Part shown: piece after piece, positions 1 to 5,224 of the stretch
How positions within the stretch are numbered: position 1 is the stretch's first letter
Layout: the number at the start of each line of letters is the position of its first letter
Assembly: GCA_017694735.1 (NCBI GenBank)
Contig: JADIMN010000055.1
Span: 1 to 5,224, forward strand
DNA from: Candidatus Alectryobacillus merdavium
GTDB taxonomy: Bacteria > Bacillota_I > Bacilli_A > RFN20 > CAG-826
Direction: 5' to 3'
DNA length: 5,224 nt
Made by a program: the position numbers and the translations under genes
Notes under the pieces: model-generated
The model's input: the letters and a program-made list of their open reading frames with translations, nothing else
What the model was told of the DNA's origin: nothing
Databases searched by the model: none

Positions 1-112
1 GTTAAATATAATTCTTACAAATAATATAAATAATAAGTGCAAAAAATATATTTTAGATTTTAAAATTAATTATTTCTCTTATTCTTTATTACTTAAATAT
101 GGTGAGGATAAA
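1..112 (+). other. AT-rich leader before the gene cluster
   Basis: About 15 % G+C, clearly poorer than the genes that follow. It ends in a good Shine-Dalgarno sequence. The frame of the first gene happens to stay open back to base 2, but only one of the 33 codons before base 101 begins with G, whereas G-initial codons are frequent in the downstream gene. That argues for non-coding DNA. A TATAAT string at 7-12 is present but is not meaningful in such AT-rich sequence, and its -35 region would lie outside the window. Confidence 0.5.
101..107 (+). promoter_or_regulatory. Ribosome binding site of the zinc-ribbon gene
   Basis: GGTGAGG lies five bases before the ATG at 113, within an otherwise G-poor leader. 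It is the main reason for choosing that ATG although the frame is open upstream. Confidence 0.6.
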
Positions 113-346
113 ATGAATATTATAAATGTTGATGAGTTAAAAGAAGTTGTTGATGTAATTGATTCATTATCATTTAATATTAAAGTTGAAAAGAATATTT
201 GTCCAATTTGTAAAAATGATTTAATTAATTCAAATTGTGAAAATTGTGGAGCAAATATTGAATATTATAAGAAAAATAATTCACTATTTGCATGGGTTTT
301 TAATATATTTGATGTTACTTTTAAAGGAGATGAAAGTTATGATTAA
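113..346 (+). CDS. Small zinc-ribbon protein, function unknown
   Basis: This 77-residue protein has no signal peptide and is probably cytoplasmic. Residues 1-28 are acidic and likely helical. Residues 30-45 carry two CxxC knuckles (CPIC at 30-33, CENC at 42-45) separated by eight residues and followed by GA, the pattern of a short zinc ribbon. A short hydrophobic patch (SLFAWVFNIF, 57-66) follows; it is too short for a confident membrane segment, and the tail is acidic. Such mini zinc ribbons are usually protein- or nucleic-acid-binding adaptors, but nothing here fixes the role. The start is supported by the GGTGAGG five bases upstream. Its last codons overlap the lipoprotein start by 8 bases, so the two are probably translationally coupled. 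Because the frame is open to the window edge, it could instead be the 3' end of a longer gene; G+C and codon character argue against this. Confidence 0.72.
   Translation: MNIINVDELKEVVDVIDSLSFNIKVEKNICPICKNDLINSNCENCGANIEYYKKNNSLFAWVFNIFDVTFKGDESYD
323..330 (+). promoter_or_regulatory. Ribosome binding site that sets the lipoprotein start
   Basis: AAAGGAGA lies eight bases before the ATG at 339. It decides in favour of that start over the in-frame ATG at 237, which would add 34 residues, bury the lipoprotein signal, and overlap most of the second half of the zinc-ribbon gene. Confidence 0.85.
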
Positions 347-1475
347 AAAATTTAAAAAGATATTATTTTCTTTTTTAACAATGTTAGTTTTAATTTTTAC
401 TACTTCTTGTTCATCACTATTTGGTGGCGGAAGTGATGGGTTTACTATTGATAGAGTTGAAGCTAGTTCTGGAGAAAATGGTTCCACATTAGTTACAATG
501 TATTTTACTGATGAAAGTATTGAACCACTAACTTTTGTTATTCCTAAAGGTGAACAAGGCGATACTGGTCCAGCTGGTGCTCCTGGAACTGGTATTGAAA
601 GTATTACATCCGTTGAAAAAGAAGATGGAAGTGGAGTAATTGTTACAATTACTTATACTGATGATAGTTTAGAAGATACTGTCTTTGAATTCGACAACGG
701 CGTTAGTATTGTTGGATGTACAACAACTTATAATCCAGATGATAATTCTACTAAGATAACTTTCTTATTAAGTAATGGACAAACAATTGCTGGTCCAAGT
801 ATTAAAGATGGAAAAGATGGTGTTGGTATATCAAGTGTTGAACAAGAACAATTAGAAAATGGTGATATTGTAATTACTATTACTTATGATGATGAGAGTA
901 TGGGTGATAATGGAAAAACTGTTATTACTCTTCCTTATAAAAATGGAGAAGATGGAAGAGGTATTAAAAGTATTGTCGGAACACAAATGGATAATTATTA
1001 TTATCTAACTATTACTTATACTGATGATACAACTCAAACTCTTGCTCCAATCACACTTCCAAGAACTACTCAATGGTTTTCTGGTTATGGAAAACCAACT
1101 AGTATGGATGAAATGAATGCAATCGAGGGTGATTATTATTTTGATTATGATAATTATGTAATTTATTATTTTGATGGAGAACATTTTGTTGAAATAATTA
1201 ATTTAACGGAAAATAATCAACCAACTGTTCAATGTGAAGTTACTTTTAATTCTAATGGTGGTTCTTTTGTAAGTTCAACTACTGGAAAAATAATTGTAAA
1301 TAAAGGTGAAACAATAGATGTTTCAAGAATTCCAGTTTGTTATAAGGAAGGATTTACTTTTGAAGGATATTATACAACACCAGAAGGTCCAGAAAACTTA
1401 TTTAGTGGAAAATTAGATGATCTTACAATTATTACTAAAGATATTACATTTTATGCTTATTATGTAGAGGTTTAA
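339..1475 (+). CDS. Collagen-like / InlB-repeat surface lipoprotein
   Basis: The 378-residue product begins with a lipoprotein signal peptide: MIKKFKK, a hydrophobic stretch 8-20, then TTSC with the lipidated cysteine at 24, so it should be anchored to the outer face of the membrane. After a GGGSDG spacer, residues 35-241 form about five degenerate beta-type repeats (see the repeat entry). A collagen-like run of five Gly-X-Y triplets sits at 71-85. Residues 246-287 have the pattern W-x-x-G-x-G-x-P ... GDYYFD ... IYYFDGEHFVEI, which resembles a module seen in phage tail-fibre-like and bacterial collagen-like proteins. Residues 299-376 (VTFNSNGG ... GFTFEGYYT ... ITFYAYY) match the InlB B-repeat / Listeria-Bacteroides repeat (Flg_new-like) pattern. 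Beyond Cys24 it has cysteines at 127, 299 and 334. The stop lies 5 bases before the next gene. Role: probably a surface adhesin or scaffold; ligand unknown. Confidence 0.88.
   Translation: MIKKFKKILFSFLTMLVLIFTTSCSSLFGGGSDGFTIDRVEASSGENGSTLVTMYFTDESIEPLTFVIPKGEQGDTGPAGAPGTGIESITSVEKEDGSGVIVTITYTDDSLEDTVFEFDNGVSIVGCTTTYNPDDNSTKITFLLSNGQTIAGPSIKDGKDGVGISSVEQEQLENGDIVITITYDDESMGDNGKTVITLPYKNGEDGRGIKSIVGTQMDNYYYLTITYTDDTTQTLAPITLPRTTQWFSGYGKPTSMDEMNAIEGDYYFDYDNYVIYYFDGEHFVEIINLTENNQPTVQCEVTFNSNGGSFVSSTTGKIIVNKGETIDVSRIPVCYKEGFTFEGYYTTPEGPENLFSGKLDDLTIITKDITFYAYYVEV
648..666 (+). repeat. 19-base direct repeat, copy 1
   Basis: ATTACTTATACTGATGATA encodes I-T-Y-T-D-D at residues 104-109 of the lipoprotein. 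It is identical to the copy at 1011-1029 and in the same frame, so it marks the strand core of two repeat units. Confidence 0.85.
1011..1029 (+). repeat. 19-base direct repeat, copy 2
   Basis: Identical to 648-666 and in the same frame, encoding residues 225-230 of the lipoprotein. A related diverged version (ITYDDES) occurs at residues 181-187. Confidence 0.85.
1233..1472 (+). other. InlB/Flg_new-like repeat domain of the lipoprotein
   Basis: Covers residues 299-378. It shows the family landmarks in order: VTFNSNGG, a V-N-K-G-E-T-I turn, GFTFEGYYT, then ITKDITFYAYY. This is a small ubiquitin-like beta-grasp repeat found in surface proteins of Firmicutes and related bacteria. Here it is a single copy at the C-terminus, not a tandem array. 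Confidence 0.8.
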
Positions 1476-1480
1476 TTTTA

Positions 1481-2278
1481 ATGAAAAAGCGAAAGTTGTT
1501 AATAATTACATCATTATTTATTGGAATCGCTTTTATTACAACAAGCGCTTTTTCAGCATTCATTCTTAATGGTGATCAAGATGGTTCTCTTGATATAGAT
1601 ATAAGTGGAATAGAAGTCAAAGATTATTCTCAAAAAATTATTTCTTATTTAAATAATGATAGAAAATTATCTTTAAGAGGAGATGATATTGTAAATGATG
1701 TTTACTCTCTTGCAATGAGTTTTAATACAGCTGAATATACAAATAGATTAAATGATCAAGGACTAAGAAATTTATACTTTAATTCTGCTTTAAAAATTAG
1801 TGTAACTTTTGATAATTCTAACTTATTTAATCATTTGATTTCTGAACATTATTTTAAAAAATTTATTAATTTTTCTTACGAATATACTACTATTAATTCT
1901 GATCAACAATTAGAAAATAAAGTATATTATTTATCTTTAGAAGATAATATGTCTTATTCTTATTATTATGGAGAATCTACATCTAGTGACAATTATGAAG
2001 GAAGTAGAGATTGTTTAACTTCTAGTACAAATACAATAGAATTAATTATTCCAACTGCACCAGAGAGATGTGCAAGTCTAGATTCATCAGATAATAAAAA
2101 TTTCTATTTAACAAAAATTTATCCTGATAATCAAAATGTTACAAGTTTATGGAACTTTTATATAAATTTAAACTTTAATATAGTAGATGAGGTTTATGGC
2201 TATTCTACATTATTTAATGGCACAAATATTGGTAGTATTAAAGTTAAATTAAATTTAGAGGATTTAAGAGCACTATGA
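1481..2278 (+). CDS. Exported protein of unknown function
   Basis: The 265-residue product has an N-terminal signal: MKKRK, a hydrophobic core at about 6-20, then TTSAFSA with likely cleavage after residue 26. The boundary (SAFSA-FILN) closely resembles that of the next gene (SALSA-YILT). The mature part is rich in Ser, Asn, Tyr and Asp with alternating hydrophobic strands, for example around 105-110, 145-152 and 226-260, and looks beta-rich. It has two cysteines (178 and 197). No LPXTG anchor or C-terminal membrane segment is visible, so it may be released or held by partners. A weak RBS (AGAGG, 1466-1470) sits ten bases before the ATG, inside the end of the lipoprotein gene. It ends in TGA, in an ATGA overlap with the next gene. 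Size and signal shape recall SipW-dependent TasA/CalY-type fibre proteins, but I see no diagnostic motif and the resemblance is speculative. Confidence 0.82.
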   Translation: MKKRKLLIITSLFIGIAFITTSAFSAFILNGDQDGSLDIDISGIEVKDYSQKIISYLNNDRKLSLRGDDIVNDVYSLAMSFNTAEYTNRLNDQGLRNLYFNSALKISVTFDNSNLFNHLISEHYFKKFINFSYEYTTINSDQQLENKVYYLSLEDNMSYSYYYGESTSSDNYEGSRDCLTSSTNTIELIIPTAPERCASLDSSDNKNFYLTKIYPDNQNVTSLWNFYINLNFNIVDEVYGYSTLFNGTNIGSIKVKLNLEDLRAL

Positions 2279-4845
2279 AGAAAAAAGGTATTATATTTAC
2301 TTTATCATTAAGTTTAGCATTACTTTGTGGTAGTGCTCTTTCAGCTTATATATTAACTAATAATAATATTTTAGGTCTTACAAGTGATGTCAGTGTTGAT
2401 GGAAGTGAAGATGATTCATATGCTAAAGTTACATTTAATCAATCTGCTGCAACAAGAAGTAGAAGTGGATTAAATTATATTTATGTAAAAAAAGGCGAAA
2501 AAATTACTCTTGATGATGTTCCATTTTCCTTGAGAGATTCTCTTATAGAATGGAAAAAGGATTCAATTGAAGGAGATACTGTTCTTTCAATATTAAATGA
2601 CGGTTATTCAACTGGTTTTGTTGTAAATAATGACACTGATTTGTATGCATCACAAATTGATGTTTCAACAATCCAAAATCCATCTAGTGAGGAAATTAAA
2701 AAGGATGAAAACAATCAAGATAATGACGGAAATATCAATTTTTCCGGTTCTAATGTAAGTATTCAAGAAGGAGATAATAATAGAAATACAACAACAGAAG
2801 TTGTTATTGATAAGCCAATATTTAATAATTCAACCATAGACTCAACATTTAAAGATCAAGATGGAAACGAGGCCGTTGAACAAAATCTAGCTAAAAGAGG
2901 CTCTGGAGATACTACCTCTTATCAACATACAATGGATCAGACAGTAGGTTTAGAAGATCCTGCATCGGAAACTTCTTATTATAAACCAAACGCTGGCGTA
3001 CAAAATTCAACTATCGCTCAAAATAATGTTAATAATTGTATAACTCGTATTGTATTAGAAAGCGATACTTTATTATATAATTCGACATTAAATATTGGGG
3101 CAAGAGTAGGTTACTGTAGATGGGGTAGTGATTCCTCACAAACTAATTTCCAAGGCTTTATTGTTGGTTCGTACAATGAGTTAGACTTAAATGGCAAAAC
3201 TTTAATAGTTTCAAGCGGAAGTACTTTAAGATTAATTGGATCGTTAGTTGATTCTGCTGGAGGAGGGAAGGTTGTAGTTGAAGATGGTGGCAAACTAATT
3301 ACAACTTTTGTAATTGAAGACGCTCATCATGAAACTTCTATTCCTACTTCTTATTCTTTAGGTGACGCTCCTTTTAAATCATATAGAGCTCCTTATTTAA
3401 ATGCTGATATCAAGTTTGAAAAAGGAAGTAAGTTTGTAGGTAATTTAAAGATTGACTTTGGTTCTGATAGTAATACTAATATGTATCAAAACGATTTAAA
3501 TATTATTGGCGATGATGATACATATATGATAAATACTGCTGCTTGTTCTTCTGAAAGCTATATTTTAAGAGAACCAGTTCGGGATGAAGAGTTAATTACT
3601 AATACTAATTCAGAAGCAGGTACAAAAAGAGACATTGCTTATGAAAAGTTTAATTTTTCTTTTTATGATTGCGATAATGTTGTTATAAATAATCCATATA
3701 TTACTGAGTTTACTTTTGAAACAGTTAGTTTTCAAATTATGTGGGATAAGTGTGATTTTATAATTCCAAATTATTATTCCTTTTACCTATATAACTCTAA
3801 GGTGACAATAAAAAATAATATTGTATTTATGCCTGGTTGTTATTTATATGCAGATGAAACGTCAGAAATTGTGCTAAGTGCTAAAGATTATGGCAAATAT
3901 TCTACTCCATCATTAGCGAGTGTTACTTTGCCAGACGAAATACTTGTTTCAAATGAGTATTATCAAAGCGTTGGCGGACTTTTATTTGTTCATGAAAAAT
4001 ATAATTATAGTGAAATGACAAAATATAAAGTTGCAGAGGATAGTTCCACCTTAAGAATATTTTTGAATACCGAGAAATTCTGGAGTTATTTAAATAAAAA
4101 TTGTCAAGCGTATGCTGATATATATGGGAAAATTAGTTTTGATACAAAAAAATCCCTTTATAAAGAGTTATACCACTTAGGTGGTTTAATAAATATATAT
4201 GATTTAGATTCGTTTATTCAATCTGTGAATAATGCATCAAATTTTGTAGAACTATATAATTCAGCTTTTTATGGTACTTTATCACATTTTAATTTAGGAT
4301 TTGGATTGATTGGAAGAAAAGCTTGGTTTAATGTTTCAGACTATTTTGGATATCCGTTAGTATCTCAAGGAAATGTTCTAGCCTCTATGACTTCTGGACT
4401 AGGTGTTGTTGAAATAAGAACAGATTGTAAAGAAAATATTTATACTTATGATTTTGATACAGGTGTAATTAGTGGAGATGACCAAACATATATTCCTATT
4501 TTTATGGATAATAATGGTAATTACAATAACTGGTGTAATCATATTAATAAGACAAAATATGAAGATTCTGACATGGATGTAAATGGATGGAAAAATACTA
4601 ATGATGATAGTAGATTGGTATTTAATGCATGTAGTTATAATCCTGTAAGTTGTATAGCTAAAGTAAATAATCAAGATTATATTTATTTTAGAGGTGGTTT
4701 CTTTAAATATAATGGTTCTCAAGTTGATATTTACAAATTTAGAAATTATGAAGCAAATAGTGGAAATAATACTAACTCTTATATGAGTGTAAACCTCATT
4801 ACTAATGATACGTTCTATGGACACCCTGCATGGAGATTGAGCTAA
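2275..4845 (+). CDS. Large exported beta-rich surface protein with degenerate InlB-type repeat
   Basis: The 856-residue product has a signal peptide (MKKK, core at about 6-18, GSALSA with likely cleavage after 24). Cys18 is preceded by Leu, so it is not a lipobox. Residues 51-126 (KVTFNQS ... YIYVKKGEKITLDDVP ... TDLYAS) look like a degenerate InlB/Flg_new-like repeat. Residues 127-250 are a polar Asn/Asp/Ser-rich linker. Residues 255-395 contain short strand-turn repeats such as LDLNGKTLIVSSGSTLRL and GGGKVVVEDGGKL, and 460-535 contains further ones (DCDNVVINNP, NSKVTIKNNIVF, ADETSEIVLSA), suggesting a beta-helix or similar solenoid. Residues 540-856 match nothing I recognise. The mature protein has 11 cysteines, unusual for a secreted Firmicutes protein. 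No catalytic motif or LPXTG is visible. The start overlaps the preceding stop (ATGA); AGAGGA at 2257-2262 and AAGAG at 2266-2270 are possible RBSs. Probably an adhesin or structural surface protein. Confidence 0.85.
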   Translation: MKKKGIIFTLSLSLALLCGSALSAYILTNNNILGLTSDVSVDGSEDDSYAKVTFNQSAATRSRSGLNYIYVKKGEKITLDDVPFSLRDSLIEWKKDSIEGDTVLSILNDGYSTGFVVNNDTDLYASQIDVSTIQNPSSEEIKKDENNQDNDGNINFSGSNVSIQEGDNNRNTTTEVVIDKPIFNNSTIDSTFKDQDGNEAVEQNLAKRGSGDTTSYQHTMDQTVGLEDPASETSYYKPNAGVQNSTIAQNNVNNCITRIVLESDTLLYNSTLNIGARVGYCRWGSDSSQTNFQGFIVGSYNELDLNGKTLIVSSGSTLRLIGSLVDSAGGGKVVVEDGGKLITTFVIEDAHHETSIPTSYSLGDAPFKSYRAPYLNADIKFEKGSKFVGNLKIDFGSDSNTNMYQNDLNIIGDDDTYMINTAACSSESYILREPVRDEELITNTNSEAGTKRDIAYEKFNFSFYDCDNVVINNPYITEFTFETVSFQIMWDKCDFIIPNYYSFYLYNSKVTIKNNIVFMPGCYLYADETSEIVLSAKDYGKYSTPSLASVTLPDEILVSNEYYQSVGGLLFVHEKYNYSEMTKYKVAEDSSTLRIFLNTEKFWSYLNKNCQAYADIYGKISFDTKKSLYKELYHLGGLINIYDLDSFIQSVNNASNFVELYNSAFYGTLSHFNLGFGLIGRKAWFNVSDYFGYPLVSQGNVLASMTSGLGVVEIRTDCKENIYTYDFDTGVISGDDQTYIPIFMDNNGNYNNWCNHINKTKYEDSDMDVNGWKNTNDDSRLVFNACSYNPVSCIAKVNNQDYIYFRGGFFKYNGSQVDIYKFRNYEANSGNNTNSYMSVNLITNDTFYGHPAWRLS
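2425..2652 (+). other. Degenerate InlB-type repeat in the large exported protein
   Basis: Covers residues 51-126. It starts with a KVTF strand, continues with Y-V-K-K-G-E-K-I-T-L-D-D-V-P (compare V-N-K-G-E-T-I-D-V-S-R-I-P in the lipoprotein) and ends with N-D-T-D-L-Y-A-S (compare K-D-I-T-F-Y-A-Y). The central G-F-x-F-x-G-W/Y-Y motif is replaced by L-I-E-W-K-K-D. It therefore shares a fold type with the lipoprotein C-terminus but is much diverged. Confidence 0.55.
4832..4836 (+). promoter_or_regulatory. Ribosome binding site of the ABC gene, inside the preceding gene
   Basis: GGAGA lies ten bases before the ATG at 4847 and within the last codons (W-R-L) of the large exported protein, consistent with translational coupling. 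Confidence 0.6.
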
Positions 4846-4846
4846 A

Positions 4847-5224
4847 ATGGAAAATGTTGAAAATAAAAATATTGATAATATTGCAATAAAAATATCTCAT
4901 TTAAATAAGTCTTATAGTCATAGACAAGTTCTTTTTGATATTGATTTAGAGATTTATAAGGGAGAATTATTTGGTTTTATTGGTAAAAATGGTGTTGGAA
5001 AATCAACTACTATTGAATGTTTAATTGGAGCTAAAACTTTTGACAGTGGTGATATATTTTTAAATGGAATTGATTGTAAAAAATATCCTTTAGATGTAAA
5101 AAAGATTATTGGTTATGTTGCTAGTGAGCCAGTATGTTATGAGGATATGAAGGGATCTGATTTTTTAGAATTTATTGCTTCAATTTATAAAGTAAATGCT
5201 CAAACATATATTAGTAATTTAAAC
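4847..5224 (+). CDS. ABC transporter ATP-binding protein, 3' end beyond the window
   Basis: The first 126 residues of a cytoplasmic ATPase subunit, cut off at the window end. After a polar N-terminus (about 12 residues) comes a typical nucleotide-binding domain start: I-K-I-S-H-L-N-K-S-Y with A-loop Tyr23, then Walker A GKNGVGKST at 46-54. Next are the SGDIFLNG strand at 67-74 and the Q-loop region IGYVASEPVCYEDM at 88-101. The signature, Walker B and switch His would lie beyond the edge. The pattern of Q-loop followed by Y-E-D-M and F-L-E-F-I resembles the BcrA/NatA-type ATPases that pair with ABC-2 membrane subunits, often used for drug, peptide or ion export. The start is the first ATG after an in-frame TGA at 4838-4840 and lies 1 base after the preceding stop, so it is probably co-transcribed with the surface-protein genes. 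The permease partner is presumably downstream, and the substrate cannot be told. Confidence 0.93.
   Translation, partial: MENVENKNIDNIAIKISHLNKSYSHRQVLFDIDLEIYKGELFGFIGKNGVGKSTTIECLIGAKTFDSGDIFLNGIDCKKYPLDVKKIIGYVASEPVCYEDMKGSDFLEFIASIYKVNAQTYISNLN

Larger units (their letters stand above)
441..1061 (+). repeat. About five degenerate protein repeats in the lipoprotein
   Basis: Units of 35-45 residues lie at about 35-71, 86-121, 122-161, 162-206 and 207-241. A typical unit has a glycine-rich turn, G-I-x-S-I or S-V, a short acidic loop, an I-T-I-T-Y-T-D-D strand, and a closing strand ending in P-x-x-G or x-N-G-x-D-G. The third unit is the most diverged. The collagen-like triplets lie between units 1 and 2. 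The pattern suggests stacked beta hairpins separated by glycine turns (inference). Confidence 0.75.

Noticed and set aside
7..12. TATAAT string as a -10 promoter element
   Set aside because: Such a hexamer is expected by chance in 11-15 % G+C DNA, and the -35 region would be outside the window.
237..338. In-frame 34-residue extension of the lipoprotein from the ATG at 237
   Set aside because: It would overlap the zinc-ribbon gene by 110 bases, has no good RBS, and would place the lipoprotein signal inside the protein. The AAAGGAGA before 339 and the lipobox at Cys24 settle the start at 339.
284..487. 67-codon open frame on the minus strand
   Set aside because: Antisense to the zinc-ribbon end and the lipoprotein signal region, with no RBS support or recognisable motif.
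1485..1552. Inverted AAAAGCG / CGCTTTT strings (1485-1491 with 1528-1534 or 1546-1552)
   Set aside because: The stems are only seven bases with loops of 36 or more, lie inside signal-peptide coding sequence, and are explained by Lys/Arg and Ala/Phe/Ser codons.
2295..2331. Cys18 of the large exported protein as a lipobox cysteine
   Set aside because: The residue before it is Leu, not Gly/Ala/Ser, and a normal signal-peptidase site (SALSA) follows six residues later.
3111..3293. 60-codon open frame on the minus strand
   Set aside because: Antisense to the Gly/Ser/Val-rich beta region of the large exported gene; a shadow of that composition.
4172..4185. Small hairpin ACCAC-TTAG-GTGGT as a terminator
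   Set aside because: The stem is five base pairs, has no T-run after it, and lies in the middle of the large exported gene.
4399..4824. 141-codon open frame on the minus strand
   Set aside because: It is antisense to the large exported gene, has an Ile/Thr/Ser-dominated translation typical of the reverse complement of Asn/Asp-rich AT-rich coding DNA, and shows no motif.

Overview
The window is a compact, single-strand stretch of very AT-rich DNA (roughly a quarter to 30 % G+C in genes by eye, about 15 % in the first 112 bases). It carries five co-directional genes with almost no space between them. Arginine is mostly AGA and tryptophan is TGG. The third gene ends in TGA, so TGA is read as stop and the Mycoplasma code is excluded. 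A lipoprotein signal, exported proteins with InlB-type repeats and an ABC-2-like ATPase fit an uncultured low-GC Firmicutes/Bacilli bacterium, perhaps a gut lineage. That placement is inference from composition and protein style, not from a marker gene.

Layout: bases 1-112 are an AT-rich leader. Bases 113-346 encode a 77-residue protein with a four-cysteine zinc-ribbon motif. Bases 339-1475 encode a 378-residue lipoprotein with a short collagen-like stretch, about five degenerate beta-type repeats, a phage-fibre-like 'W-G-P...GDYY...' module and a C-terminal InlB/Listeria-Bacteroides-type (Flg_new-like) repeat. Bases 1481-2278 encode a 265-residue exported protein of unknown function. Bases 2275-4845 encode an 856-residue exported protein with a degenerate InlB-type repeat, a polar linker and a long beta-rich region that resembles a beta-helix. 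Bases 4847-5224 are the first 126 codons of an ABC transporter ATP-binding subunit, cut off by the window end.

Junctions between genes are an 8-base overlap, a 5-base gap, a 4-base ATGA overlap and a 1-base gap. No terminator is visible between them, so all five are probably one transcript with translational coupling. The likely picture (inference) is a cell-surface assembly: a membrane-anchored lipoprotein, two secreted beta-rich proteins with closely similar export signals, a small cytoplasmic zinc-ribbon protein, and a transporter encoded downstream. None of the exported proteins has a visible LPXTG anchor. I recognise no gene well enough for a symbol, and the combination is not a system I can name.
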